A stretch of 64,000 nt of DNA from Pseudomonadota bacterium. Lineage in GTDB: Bacteria; Bdellovibrionota; Bacteriovoracia; Bacteriovoracales; Bacteriovoracaceae. A model generated the notes under the pieces. It saw nothing but the letters and a program-made list of their open reading frames with translations, did not search any database and was not told the DNA's origin. The DNA is taken from contig JAIYDL010000024.1 in NCBI GenBank assembly GCA_027487515.1, positions 1-64,000 on the forward strand. Reading direction: 5' to 3'. A program made the translations under genes and the position numbers. Positions 33,731 to 43,153 of the stretch are shown one piece after another. Within the stretch, counting starts at the first letter, position 1; each line of letters starts with the position of its first letter.

Positions 33731-35500
33731 ATGAAGTTCTTTTTGATGCTCGCTTGCCTCGCGCCGATTTTTTCCTTCGCCTCGACGCACACTCAAACTC
33801 TTGCGCAAAAAGGCTATCCGAATGGACTCATCTCCCGAGAAGGGAAGTCAACGGCGTCGGTCTACGTCCGGCTCCCTTCACCGGGCCGAATCACCTCGGC
33901 CAATCTCAAGCTGGAGCTCGAGAGCTCCCCGCTCCTTAAATCTCCCTCGATGGTGAAGATTTTTTTTTTTTTTTTTCTTCTGACCCAGATTCCGCTCACT
34001 GGCTCCGCAGGCAGTGAGTTTGTGAAGACTTCACTTTCTCTCCCGCTGCCAAGGACTTCCCTGGCCGCGAAGTACGGTCGCTTTGATTTTCAGTTCGTGA
34101 ACATCGTTTCTGGGGACCCGTGCCTTGATCAGCGCCTCGGCGAAGGTTTGGTTCGGGTCACGGAGCGAACGGCGCTAGAGTTGAGTCTGGACGATTCGGA
34201 CCTCACAGTGGGAGACTTCTTTCTCACTCTCCCACAAGTCGTTCGTGTCTCAGTGCCGGCCGATAGATCTCCAGGGACGATGAAACTTCTCCTTCAACTG
34301 ATCGCGATCGTCCAAAGTTCTGGCGGCCGCGTCGAGTTCGTGACGAGTCCAGACGATGCCGAAATCGTTTTGACGGAGACCGGGTCAGACATCGAACTTC
34401 GCACGTTGAACGGAACTCCTCGCCTGATGGTTCCTCTGAAAGCTTCCTTCGCTGCCGCTCCCTTTCTGGGAGACATCGGAGGACTGTTTCAGACCACGGT
34501 GATGCCGTCCGTGACTCTCGCCGAGGACGCGCCAAGAACCTGGCTCGCCCGGAATGAACTGGGCCTATCCGCAACCGGTGAGCCCACGACAAGTGGCAGG
34601 AGCTGGGCGGTGAATCTCCCGAAGCTCTCTGGCCGCAATGAGACCCCGACTAAACTCCACCTCTCCCTCACCACCGCACCAAGCTTCGGGCAGCGTCCGG
34701 CCGCGCTGTATGTCTACCTGGGGGAAGAACTCCTTCGGGTGATCTCGCTTCTAGATTCCGAGCTCCCGCAGTACCACCAAGTCCTCTTGCCAGAGCGTCT
34801 GCCAGAGTGGCCAACGACTCTTCGACTTGAGGTCCGCCGAAACGACCTTGCCGGAAAATGTGGTCAGGACTACGGCAGAAATTTTGACCTGAGGCTTCTT
34901 GAAGACTCGGCCCTTGAGTACGCTGCGCCGACAGAAAAAGCGGCCGACTTCGTTGGCTTCGCCCGAGTTGACACAGATCTCGAGGTCATTTTACCCAAGA
35001 CTTCCGGGACAGACCTTCGCTGGCTCCATCAGCTCGCCTGGCTCAGGAAGTCCTTTGACTTGAACGTTGACCGCATGCACTTCACTACTACCGAGGGATC
35101 TGCATCTCGCAGGATCCGGCTCGTGCAACCAAAGTCCACGGATCCCGTGGTCCTCCGCTTCCTTGCATCGCGGAAGCTTTCGGTTTCAAGCCTTCGCAAG
35201 ATCACGCTCGTGACTGCGGGCCTGGAAGGTGAGACTCCGACGCTTACCGTAGAGGCCCTGGGTGGACCGTTTGTGACCCGCGCCCCAAGTTTTTCACCCG
35301 ATCACCATGACCTATTAGCGTTCGGAGCCGAGCGAGTAGAAGCCTTAGGCGCAACACGAGAGCTTAGGGAGCGAGTCGCGCGCCATGGGCAAGGACCGTC
35401 CCTCATCACTTTCCTTGAGGAATGGCGCTATCTCTTGCTGGGTCTTGCCTGGGTAGCACTCACCCTCGCCTTCCTTGCTCTTGGGAAAAAGTTCAAGTGA
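33731..35500 (+). CDS. BcsB-like periplasmic polysaccharide-synthase subunit
   Basis: In cellulose-type systems BcsB sits in the periplasm, anchored by one C-terminal TM helix, and guides the polymer from the synthase. The 589 residues have that plan: signal peptide (MKFFLMLACLAPIFSFA), tandem beta-rich halves with PGRITSANLKLELESSPLL (split), IPLTGSAGSEF and a second repeat (LPKLSGRNETPTKLHLSLTTAP split, EELLRVISL), then one TM near 560-585 (YLLLGLAWVALTLAFLAL). Residues 78-82 are Phe encoded by a T17 run that can slip. First gene of a tightly overlapping operon (33731-41003) with a GT2 synthase, which supports the assignment. Confidence 0.75.
   Translation: MKFFLMLACLAPIFSFASTHTQTLAQKGYPNGLISREGKSTASVYVRLPSPGRITSANLKLELESSPLLKSPSMVKIFFFFFLLTQIPLTGSAGSEFVKTSLSLPLPRTSLAAKYGRFDFQFVNIVSGDPCLDQRLGEGLVRVTERTALELSLDDSDLTVGDFFLTLPQVVRVSVPADRSPGTMKLLLQLIAIVQSSGGRVEFVTSPDDAEIVLTETGSDIELRTLNGTPRLMVPLKASFAAAPFLGDIGGLFQTTVMPSVTLAEDAPRTWLARNELGLSATGEPTTSGRSWAVNLPKLSGRNETPTKLHLSLTTAPSFGQRPAALYVYLGEELLRVISLLDSELPQYHQVLLPERLPEWPTTLRLEVRRNDLAGKCGQDYGRNFDLRLLEDSALEYAAPTEKAADFVGFARVDTDLEVILPKTSGTDLRWLHQLAWLRKSFDLNVDRMHFTTTEGSASRRIRLVQPKSTDPVVLRFLASRKLSVSSLRKITLVTAGLEGETPTLTVEALGGPFVTRAPSFSPDHHDLLAFGAERVEALGATRELRERVARHGQGPSLITFLEEWRYLLLGLAWVALTLAFLALGKKFK
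33960..33976 (+). repeat. T17 homopolymer inside the BcsB-like gene
   Basis: Seventeen consecutive T spanning codon 77 to codon 82. In the present state the frame stays open. Loss or gain of one T would shift the frame and truncate the protein, so this is a candidate phase-variation tract; it is also a place where assemblies err. Confidence 0.9.
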
Positions 35501-36303
35501 TTGGGATCCTCTTCCTTCTCGTTTCGGCCCTGGGCCATACCGCGGCCAATATTCCGGCCGTAGGGAAGGGGCAACTCTTTCTGGGAATGAATACCTACGA
35601 GGCCCGCGCTCAGTTCGACGGAAACGGTGGCCGCGACTCCTTCGGGAACTCTGGCAAGTTCACAAAAAGTGAATTCACGTACTATGCAGTTTATACCCTC
35701 CGGGAAAAGCTCGCCGTCCTGGCGACGGGCGCGGCCTTCAACCGTCTTCGGTATGAGGATTCAACTAGTGACCGCAGCTTCACCGGTAGCGGTGACCAGG
35801 GCCTGGGGTTGCGCTACCTATTTCAGCGAGACAATTCTGGGGCCCGGGCGCTGCAACTTGTGGCCACGGCTCCGGCCTATTCGCGGTCAGCAGATCCAGG
35901 GCCTGGCAACCGCCAGCATGACGTGGAACTGCGCTACCTCCAAGACCACTACCAACTCAGAGGCCTTGACTTCATCACCTTCGAAGTTGGATTTCGCAAG
36001 CGCTTCTCGACCCCCGCAGACCAGCTCCGAGGAGATTTGAGTTTTGGAAAAAACTTCCGGTCTCTCCTTCTCTTGGGCCACGTCTCGTACACCAAGGGTT
36101 TGCGCAACGACGACGGCTTAAGTTCGAACACGAACCCCACCGTCGCTACCGATTATGATCTCCTTAAAGTGGGCCCTAGCGTGGCCTGGCGCTACCGCGC
36201 AGGTGAGGCGATTCAGCTTGGGTACCTCCGGGACCTGGCCGGACGTAACGTCGGTCAGGGGCACGCGCTCTTTACCACATGGTGGAAAGAGTTTTCGCTA
36301 TGA
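35497..36303 (+). CDS. Outer-membrane barrel-like protein of the exopolysaccharide operon
   Basis: GTG start at 35497 overlaps the previous stop (GTGA) and opens a signal peptide (MIGILFLLVSALGHTAA); a longer frame from 35422 lies inside the BcsB-like gene. The 268-residue product is made of alternating amphipathic strands (ELRYLQDHYQLRG, FITFEVGFRKRF, LLLLGHVSYTKGL), typical of a small beta-barrel. It may be the polymer exit channel, analogous to the barrel end of BcsC; family not certain. The C-terminus (FTTWWKEFSL) lacks a classical terminal Phe. ATGA overlap with the next gene. Confidence 0.75.
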   Translation: MIGILFLLVSALGHTAANIPAVGKGQLFLGMNTYEARAQFDGNGGRDSFGNSGKFTKSEFTYYAVYTLREKLAVLATGAAFNRLRYEDSTSDRSFTGSGDQGLGLRYLFQRDNSGARALQLVATAPAYSRSADPGPGNRQHDVELRYLQDHYQLRGLDFITFEVGFRKRFSTPADQLRGDLSFGKNFRSLLLLGHVSYTKGLRNDDGLSSNTNPTVATDYDLLKVGPSVAWRYRAGEAIQLGYLRDLAGRNVGQGHALFTTWWKEFSL

Positions 36304-38132
36304 GCCGCTTAGGGGAGATCCTCTCCGCGCAGGGTAAGATCACTCTCGAAGACCTGACACGAGCACTGGAACTGCAGCGGCAGCGTGGGGTCCAACTGGG
36401 TCAGATTTTCGTTCAAGAAGGTATCTTAAGGCCCGAGGAACTCGACCGGGCCCTGGCGTCTCAGCTTGGCCTAAGCTACCGAGAAAAACTACCGGACACC
36501 ATCGGCCTCACCCACCTCACGGCCTCGGAGGCACGGCGCTGCCTGGACGAGCTGGTGCTCCCGCTGTCAGAATCCGAACTCGCGGTCGCAGACGTCACTT
36601 TAGAGAAAGTCAAACGCCTCAGGGCCGTCTTTGGAACCAGCATGGAGTTCGTGGTGACCTCACGGTTCCAGCTCCTCTACCACCTCCACATCGGTCTCCG
36701 GGAGCACCTCTCCCACCTCTCGGTTTACGCGCTCGCTTCATCGTATCCACACTATTCCGCTGCCCGGGTCATCGTCGGAGAACAGCTCCTGGTGCTCTAC
36801 GTCCTCGCCAGCGCCTCTCTCCTCTGGCTGTTCTTTGCGCCCTGGAGCTTCCTTCTCGCCTTGAACGTGCTGGTGACGATTTTCCTTGTCGTGAGCTTTG
36901 GCTTTAAGTTCCTGCTGGCGTGGAAGGGCTCCCACAGGTCCGTGGACTTGAAAGTCGGCCCCCAGGATCTGGCCCAGATGAAGGACGCTGGCCTTTCGAC
37001 TTACACGATCCTTGTGCCGATGTACAAGGAACCAGAAGTTTTACCCATCATCGTCCGATCTCTGGCCGAGCTCGACTACCCGAAAGAGAAGCTCGACATC
37101 AAGTTCGTTCTCGAAGAAGACGACCACGAAACCCAAGCGCGAGCCCGGGAACTCTGCCTTGGGGAAAAGATGGAAATCGTCGTCGTTCCCAAGTCCCACC
37201 CGAAGACAAAACCCAAGGCCTGCAACTACGCGCTCCAGTTCGCCCGCGGCGAATACCTCACGATCTACGACGCCGAAGATAAGCCGGAGCCGGACCAGCT
37301 CAAGAAGGCCTTCTGGGTCTTTGGCCAAGGGCCTCGGAGTTTGGCCGTGGTCCAGGCCCGGCTGAACTTTTTTAACGACGAAGAGAACTGGCTCACGCGG
37401 ATGTTCACGATGGAGTACTCTCTGTGGTTCGACTTCTACCTCCCGGCCCTAGAGCGGCTCAATGTTCCGATCCCGCTCGGGGGGACGTCGAATCACTTCC
37501 GCACCGACTACCTGCGGGCCGTCGGGGGATGGGACCCCTTCAATGTCACCGAAGATGCAGACCTCGGGATCCGGTTCACCCAGTTCGGTTACACGGTGGG
37601 TGTGGTGAACTCCACGACGCTCGAGGAAGCGAACACGAACTACGGCAACTGGATCCGACAGCGCTCCCGCTGGATCAAGGGGTACATGCAGACCTACCTT
37701 GTGCACATGCGGGCACCCTTTAAACTGTGGAACAAGATCGGAAACCGGGCCTTCTTTTCGTTTCAGTTCTTCATCGGCGGAACCTTTTTGACCGCACTCG
37801 TGACTCCGCTCCTCTACGGCGTCTTCGGCTACTGGCTCCTCTCGGGTACCGACGTCTTCGACCCGATGTTCGTGGAGCCCCTGCTCTACCTCTCGCTTTT
37901 AAATCTTCTCCTCGGGAACGCCTTTTTTATCTACATCCAGATGGTCGGCGTGTTCAAGCGCAAGAAGTACCACCTTATCCCCTGGGCGCTCACGACTCCT
38001 CTGTACTGGCTCATGCTCTCTCGCGCAGCGCTCAAGGGCCTGTGGCAGCTCTTCACCAATCCTTTTTACTGGGAAAAGACCCAGCACGGCCTCTCGAAAA
38101 TGACAAAACAGTTGGTGAAAGATGCGTCCTAG
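36300..38132 (+). CDS. MshEN-GT2 fusion: c-di-GMP-type domain plus processive glycosyltransferase
   Basis: The synthase of the operon. Residues 1-60 form an MshEN (GspE N-terminal) domain with the paired 24-residue motifs starting at RLGEILSAQG and QLGQIFVQEG, each ending in a Leu-x-x-Gln-type unit; such motifs bind c-di-GMP. TM helices at about 160-206 follow, then a family-2 glycosyltransferase: LVPMYKEPEVL (238-248), DAED (324-327), TEDADLG (417-423) and QRSRW (454-458), the Q-x-x-R-W signature of processive synthases. At least four C-terminal TM helices close the channel. Polymer identity is unknown. Escherichia coli NfrB has a related pair of domains with MshEN at the C-terminus. ATG overlaps the previous stop (ATGA). 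Confidence 0.88.
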   Translation: MSRLGEILSAQGKITLEDLTRALELQRQRGVQLGQIFVQEGILRPEELDRALASQLGLSYREKLPDTIGLTHLTASEARRCLDELVLPLSESELAVADVTLEKVKRLRAVFGTSMEFVVTSRFQLLYHLHIGLREHLSHLSVYALASSYPHYSAARVIVGEQLLVLYVLASASLLWLFFAPWSFLLALNVLVTIFLVVSFGFKFLLAWKGSHRSVDLKVGPQDLAQMKDAGLSTYTILVPMYKEPEVLPIIVRSLAELDYPKEKLDIKFVLEEDDHETQARARELCLGEKMEIVVVPKSHPKTKPKACNYALQFARGEYLTIYDAEDKPEPDQLKKAFWVFGQGPRSLAVVQARLNFFNDEENWLTRMFTMEYSLWFDFYLPALERLNVPIPLGGTSNHFRTDYLRAVGGWDPFNVTEDADLGIRFTQFGYTVGVVNSTTLEEANTNYGNWIRQRSRWIKGYMQTYLVHMRAPFKLWNKIGNRAFFSFQFFIGGTFLTALVTPLLYGVFGYWLLSGTDVFDPMFVEPLLYLSLLNLLLGNAFFIYIQMVGVFKRKKYHLIPWALTTPLYWLMLSRAALKGLWQLFTNPFYWEKTQHGLSKMTKQLVKDAS

Positions 38133-39636
38133 CTTGGGGAGCTCCCTTTTCCTTGCGACATTTTTCTTCGGCATCGTCGCCGCCGGACTCGAGCTCCGGG
38201 AGCGCTTCTTCCTCCCAAGCATAGAGCTGCGGCTGTGGGCGATCCAAGGACCTGCGCTGGCCGATCCCCTGGGCTTTGCCTCTTACCTCTCGAACGCACC
38301 CCTGGCCTTCCATAACCTTCTGGGCCCTCTCGTCAAACTCCTCGGGGTCCAGAGCTTCTTTCTCCCCTATGTCTTGGTCCTCGCGGTCTTCACATTTCTC
38401 CTGGCGCTAAACCTCTTCCGAGTTGAGACCTGGGGAACACTGGCGCCGCGCCTCCTCCTCGTCACACTCTGCTTCTCGCACCCGGAGGCGCTGGAGATTC
38501 TGACCACGAATCCCCTCGCTCTTTTGCTCCTCATCTTCTTGTGGCTCTTCACCAAGGGCCTCCTGGAGGCCAACGCCGGAAACCTGGGCCGTGGTGTTCT
38601 CTTGATGGGCTTCTCGAGCGCACTTCTGGTCCTCTCCGGCGCCCTAGGCATCGCCTACGCTCTAGCACTCTTTGCCTTGGTCCCGATCCTCATCCGAGGC
38701 GATCTCTTCCGCGAATCCGTCACCGGTGGTTTTCTCGTGTTAACTTTTCCCACCGCCGCCGCTCTAATCGGACTCTTCTACCTGGGCTGGCTGTACCATA
38801 AACCTGCTGCAGATCTCGCCTTCATGTCTCCGGTGACTCTCTCGCTGAACCTCGAATTCCTTCCATGGCTGCCATTCCTACCGCTCATCCCCGGACTCGT
38901 CCTGCCTTGGGGTGGCAGAGGAATCATGGCCCGCATCTTCAGCTTAAAGACCCCCCTTCTGGGAGTTCTCGCCTACGTCTTTGCGGCGGCCCTGGGGATG
39001 GAGTTTTCCCTGGAGACCATCCTCGGCATGACGGCGATCGGTGCTGGCCTAGAGTTTCTTAACCGGCAGCACCTCTCTTCGCTTCATTTCCTGGCCGCCG
39101 TGAGTTTTTCAGTCGCTGCCTGGCTCTCACCGGTCACCGTTCACCAATCTCCCTCCATCCGAGGATCAAGCTGGCACGCGCTCCAGGGCTGGGTTCGGGC
39201 CCAAGCGGAGGGGCAGGTTCTCATCCTCTCCCCAAGGCATACCCTTTTGACTTTAGGCGCACAGAATCGAGGCGACCTTTTAGCTCCCGGTGGAGTCAAC
39301 TTTAAGCAGCGACTTATTCTGGGTAACTTTCAAGGGATTGGTCGACTGATCGTGGAGATCCCGTTTGGTAAAGCGGCCGTAGACACCCTAGGCCGCTACC
39401 AGGAGCGGTATTTCTTCTCCCCTCCACCTGGCCTGCAACTGGTCTTCGACGATGAAACTTTCAGGGTCTATGATCGAAATCCTAAGCTTGCGGCCCCTCG
39501 GATCGGCCAGGGCCCGCTTTCTCAAGGCCTCACCGACCCCTGGCGCCTGATCCGCGATGTATTTACAGGAGTCCTTTTCCTGGGGGTCCTTCTTGTGGTA
39601 GGTAAACGTGGCACTAACTCTGAGAGAAACGCATGA
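38122..39636 (+). CDS. Polytopic inner-membrane protein of the exopolysaccharide operon
   Basis: 504 residues, 11-nt overlap with the synthase gene. I count about eleven hydrophobic segments in residues 1-345, then a soluble domain of about 110 residues (SSWHALQGWVRAQAEGQVLI...DETFRVYDRN) and a last TM near the C-terminus. The layout (many TM helices, then an extracytoplasmic domain) is that of GT-C-type glycosyltransferases such as ArnT/PMT relatives, but I see no clear catalytic Asp/Glu motif in the first loop, so this is only a suggestion. ATGA overlap with the next gene. Confidence 0.7.
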   Translation: MRPSLGSSLFLATFFFGIVAAGLELRERFFLPSIELRLWAIQGPALADPLGFASYLSNAPLAFHNLLGPLVKLLGVQSFFLPYVLVLAVFTFLLALNLFRVETWGTLAPRLLLVTLCFSHPEALEILTTNPLALLLLIFLWLFTKGLLEANAGNLGRGVLLMGFSSALLVLSGALGIAYALALFALVPILIRGDLFRESVTGGFLVLTFPTAAALIGLFYLGWLYHKPAADLAFMSPVTLSLNLEFLPWLPFLPLIPGLVLPWGGRGIMARIFSLKTPLLGVLAYVFAAALGMEFSLETILGMTAIGAGLEFLNRQHLSSLHFLAAVSFSVAAWLSPVTVHQSPSIRGSSWHALQGWVRAQAEGQVLILSPRHTLLTLGAQNRGDLLAPGGVNFKQRLILGNFQGIGRLIVEIPFGKAAVDTLGRYQERYFFSPPPGLQLVFDDETFRVYDRNPKLAAPRIGQGPLSQGLTDPWRLIRDVFTGVLFLGVLLVVGKRGTNSERNA

Positions 39637-41003
39637 AATTCTTCCTTCTTGGACTCATTTTATCCGGAGCGGCAGCGGCCGCAGACATTGGAGTCAATCC
39701 TCTTTTCACCTACGGGAACCTTCAGCGCTTCGATGAGGTCACAAACCTTACACCGGGGGATTCTCCGGAAGTCGACGAGCGCGGCGAGAATGGCTACCAA
39801 ATCCTTTCTGTGGGGAAGGCGTATCTCTCGGGCGGGGCCCAGGGGTCGACCTCCATCGGTACGGACTTTTATACCGGTTTAGGACTCTACCCATCCGTGA
39901 ACGCGTACTCGAAGTGGAGCGGACGAGTGAACAGCGTATCGGAGCTCGAAAATTTTTCACGCGCTCTCCCCATCACTCGCGAGAGACTCTTAGCGATGAA
40001 GACCGGAGACGCGGCCTACTGGAATGCTCTGGGCGGAGTCGCGGTCAGCTTATCCGTGGGCTCGGGCCCCATCTCGGCGGGACCTAAAGTTATCTTAGAG
40101 GGTGGGTTCGCAGTCTACGTCGAACGAAAAGATGCCTCCACCTACTACGCGGAAGTGCGCCGCATGCGCGCGGGCACCTTCGGTGTGCTCGCCGGGACCT
40201 ACATTGCCTATGCTGAACTTTCCCGACTGGTCGAGAAAACCTCAGGGCTTGCCTTTGTGATTGACGCGAGCACGGAGGAAGGACTCGATCTCCTCTTGGG
40301 TCTCGTCCGGCGGGGCCGGGCCGACCGACTCCAAGAATCAGACCGAGTCCGCTATCAGGTCGGTGACCTGTCTGCGCTAAAAACTCTCACCTCTGCGAAG
40401 GCCGTGGCCGGAACACCGTTCGTGCCTGTGATTGAGCTCAAGCGCGGGTCGGGGATGGAAATCATCCACGAAGAGCGAAGCGACATCTGGGACAATTCCT
40501 CCACGGTCATCCGAGCACTCTCCTTTCGAGACCGCTCGGTGCGCCTCCTCCGCTACCAGACCTACATGCAGACGGCGGCACTTGCTGAAAGCACCGAGCG
40601 CAATGGCGTGAGTGAGCTCCGGGCCCAGCTCCACTGGTTCCGGAAAGGAAATCGGATGAGCGGCCGCTCACTTGGCAAGGCCCTCACGAAGCTCATCAAT
40701 CAAACGGGCCTCACCTCGCTGCAAGTCTCCGTTCCCCAGGGAGGTCTCGGGTTCGCGAAGGTGGACTTCACGGCCACTCCCTCCTCCGCACTACTCAAGG
40801 CACTCGCGGAGAAGTTCGAACTTAAGTCACCCAAGGAGATCGCTCGCAAGTTCCAGTCTTACTGGAATGGTCCGCGGGCCTTCGCCGAGATCCACGCCCT
40901 CATCCAGGCCTGTGGCGGGAGTGTGATCTTAGAGGTCAGCGGGCAGAAGCTTAAGCGCTTCGTCAACGCGCAGTCTTACCCCGAAGCGGCGTGCTCTCCT
41001 TAA
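39633..41003 (+). CDS. Secreted protein of the exopolysaccharide operon, unknown function
   Basis: 456 residues with a signal peptide (MKFFLLGLILSGAAAAAD). Not recognised. The mature protein alternates beta-rich and helical parts (SVNAYSKWSGRVNS, GGFAVYVERKDASTYYAEVRRM, FVIDASTEEGLDLLLGLV) and ends in a helical stretch with a single Cys pair (IQACGG, EAACSP). Last gene of the rightward operon, overlapping the previous stop by 4 nt and the end of the convergent gene by 41 nt. By position it may modify or anchor the polymer. Confidence 0.7.
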   Translation: MKFFLLGLILSGAAAAADIGVNPLFTYGNLQRFDEVTNLTPGDSPEVDERGENGYQILSVGKAYLSGGAQGSTSIGTDFYTGLGLYPSVNAYSKWSGRVNSVSELENFSRALPITRERLLAMKTGDAAYWNALGGVAVSLSVGSGPISAGPKVILEGGFAVYVERKDASTYYAEVRRMRAGTFGVLAGTYIAYAELSRLVEKTSGLAFVIDASTEEGLDLLLGLVRRGRADRLQESDRVRYQVGDLSALKTLTSAKAVAGTPFVPVIELKRGSGMEIIHEERSDIWDNSSTVIRALSFRDRSVRLLRYQTYMQTAALAESTERNGVSELRAQLHWFRKGNRMSGRSLGKALTKLINQTGLTSLQVSVPQGGLGFAKVDFTATPSSALLKALAEKFELKSPKEIARKFQSYWNGPRAFAEIHALIQACGGSVILEVSGQKLKRFVNAQSYPEAACSP

Positions 41004-42282
41004 GAAGCTCCCGCCTCGCCTTGGCACTTCCCGGTTCTAGAACACCGAGATGATCCCACCGACCGTGGGTCCAGTACTGAACGAACAAGAGACTCTGAGC
41101 ATCCTTTAAGACGTCGGCGTAGGACTGGGTCTCCGGATCAAGGGCAAACTCCCCGAAGCCCAGGGGCTTGGACGCCATCACTTCGATCACCTCCGGGGCC
41201 TTGGGACAAAGTTCGTTGAGCCGTTCGCGGAAGCGGGCCCGGTAAGCGTCGATGGTTTTAGGAAGAGAGAGATGGCCACCGTCTGACTTCTCAAAGTGGC
41301 CCTTGTCCCCGTACATGGACGGGGTGAGGCCGTCGAGGCCCGCCAGCAGACGCTTCAGTTCGGAGCAGTCATGCCCACGCTCTGCCGTCAGATCTTTTCC
41401 GTGAAAGAAGTCCCCATTGGTATTCAAGTAATAGCGGGCCGCAGGTCGTCGGAGGCGCTTTAGTTCTGCCTCGAGCCACGCTTGGCCCGCCCGCACCTTT
41501 CGCGCATAAGAGAAGACCATGGGATCTAACTCCGCCGCCAGAGTGAGTGAAAGGGGTGCCGACGTGAAGGCCTTCGGTCTTTTGGTGAGGTAGGTTAACA
41601 AAGGGCCGAACCCGTGATGAAAGTAGTGATCGTCGATCGGAATCCCAGAAACCAGCCTCCAGTCTTCCTCGGTGCCTGAGTCCACCATCGCCTTCACTCC
41701 CTCGAGGTGAGGCACGTAATGGAGCCTAAGCTTTTCACGGTCAATCAGATCGAGGCACGCCTCAAACTCGGATTGAGAAAAATGCAGGGTCGTCTCAAAG
41801 CGCCAGTGCTTGCCGTAGGTCGGGCCTCTGGGCATTTTATAGCTCTTGGAATTTCCGCCCGAAAAATGCACGGGATGGTAGTAGGCAATGGTCTGAGACC
41901 CGAGGGCCTTGGCGGCCGCGACAACTTTGGGGCAAGTGGCACTCAGTTCTCCGCGCTTGAAGGCGATGATTCCCAGGTGCTGAGGGACTGGGTAGGTGAA
42001 GCTCTGTTGCACGAACTCCCGGGCCTCACTCGACGGCGATCGAGAAGATTCGAGCTGGGCCTTGACGCCGTAAGCGAGGTACCTTTGATAAATGTTTCGA
42101 TAGCCGGGCTCGAGGAAGGTCCGCTCGACCAGACCCTGGTCGTAGGTCAAATGCCGGAAGCTTTCCTCGGAAAAATAGTCGACTTCATAGCTGTAAGGAC
42201 CGAGATCTTCGAGAATCCGGGTCTTCTCTCCAGCGATCAAAGGTAGGGCAACGAGGCCCAAGATCCAAAAAAGTTGGCGCAT
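40963..42282 (-). CDS. Secreted protein resembling a TIM-barrel glycoside hydrolase
   Basis: The start at 42282 opens a signal peptide (MRQLFWILGLVALPLIAG); the frame extends upstream without hydrophobic character. 439 residues. Strand-loop-helix repeats with acidic residues at strand ends (HLGIIAFKRGE, LRLHYVPHLEGVK, ARYYLNTNGDFFHG, GLTPSMYGDKGHFE, LGFGEFALD, LLFVQYWTHGRWDHLGV) look like a (beta/alpha)8 barrel of the GH type, but no family motif is clear. Convergent with the exopolysaccharide operon (41-nt overlap), so a lyase or hydrolase acting on that polymer is reasonable, as inference. Confidence 0.6.
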   Translation of the reverse strand: MRQLFWILGLVALPLIAGEKTRILEDLGPYSYEVDYFSEESFRHLTYDQGLVERTFLEPGYRNIYQRYLAYGVKAQLESSRSPSSEAREFVQQSFTYPVPQHLGIIAFKRGELSATCPKVVAAAKALGSQTIAYYHPVHFSGGNSKSYKMPRGPTYGKHWRFETTLHFSQSEFEACLDLIDREKLRLHYVPHLEGVKAMVDSGTEEDWRLVSGIPIDDHYFHHGFGPLLTYLTKRPKAFTSAPLSLTLAAELDPMVFSYARKVRAGQAWLEAELKRLRRPAARYYLNTNGDFFHGKDLTAERGHDCSELKRLLAGLDGLTPSMYGDKGHFEKSDGGHLSLPKTIDAYRARFRERLNELCPKAPEVIEVMASKPLGFGEFALDPETQSYADVLKDAQSLLFVQYWTHGRWDHLGVLEPGSAKARRELLKESTPLRGKTAR

Positions 42283-42585
42283 AGAACTCCTGACTATTCT
42301 TGTCGGAGAACCTGCTTTAATTCTTGAGTTTTTAGCTCTTGTATATCGTCTTTTCCGAGTCTTGCACTGGCCTGCGGCCAGGCCAAAAGTCAATGAACTC
42401 TGATTGCCAAGGTCTGCCAGAAGCGCCCAAGGGACTCTTCCTCACACCATGAAGTAATTACCAGATCGGTACGCTTAAAAGTGCCCTGCTTAAAATAGTT
42501 TCGCGCCACAATACACAGCACTCGAATTTTTGAGTGCATGTCGCTATAACCATGCAGCCTCGTAAACAAGAATAGGGAGTTTAAA
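42283..42585. other. Divergent intergenic region, 303 nt
   Basis: AT-rich with no gene. Contains a GGCCTGCGGCCAGGCC inverted repeat near 42368 and a GCACTC...GAGTGC hairpin (42519-42537). A TATAAC just after the second hairpin could be the -10 of the following gene. Confidence 0.4.
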
Positions 42586-43044
42586 ATGAAAATGATCTAC
42601 TTAGTTTTAGGACTGGTACTTTCAATCTCGTCAGCTCTGGCCTCGGCCCCATGGAATTTTATGACACGAAAAAACTTCCAGGACGCGCATCGGGGAGGCT
42701 TCTATACCAATCATCAAAACTTCATCACTCTCGGGTCGAGACACATCCGGCTGTCCTGGGTAACCATCCACTACTATGGCCGAATAGATGATGTCCATTT
42801 TTCAGTTGCGCATGTTCGCGAAGATGATCCAACAGACGAGCTAGATGAGGGTGAGTTTACCAGCTTGTTGCGCACGCTGGATTGTGGCAGAAACAATCGC
42901 ACTCTGAGCTACTCAGTTCTGGACCCCTCGAGAATCGCATTCAACTGCTCCCGAAGACTGGAAGACGTAAGCGTGTTTGCAGGAACCAAATCGATCATCG
43001 TGAACTTGGATTCGATGAGTGCACGGATCGTGACTCAAAGATAG
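42586..43044 (+). CDS. Small secreted protein, unknown function
   Basis: 152 residues with a signal peptide (MKMIYLVLGLVLSISSALAS). An AGGGAG Shine-Dalgarno precedes the ATG at 42586 (a second ATG lies two codons on). The mature part is beta-rich (IRLSWVTIHYYGRIDDVHFSVAH) with two Cys that could form one disulfide (TLDCGRN, AFNCSRR). Codon use looks more AT-rich than its neighbours, which may mark a later arrival. No operon partner; the next gene is convergent. Confidence 0.65.
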   Translation: MKMIYLVLGLVLSISSALASAPWNFMTRKNFQDAHRGGFYTNHQNFITLGSRHIRLSWVTIHYYGRIDDVHFSVAHVREDDPTDELDEGEFTSLLRTLDCGRNNRTLSYSVLDPSRIAFNCSRRLEDVSVFAGTKSIIVNLDSMSARIVTQR

Positions 43045-43153
43045 GAAGTCTTTAAGAAGCAGTCACCCGGTGAGGATTCGAGTGACCAGTTCTCATGGAG
43101 GCCTGAGGGCATCAGTGCGTGCCGTTGAGCTGGGTGCTAAAGTAGAGAGCCGC

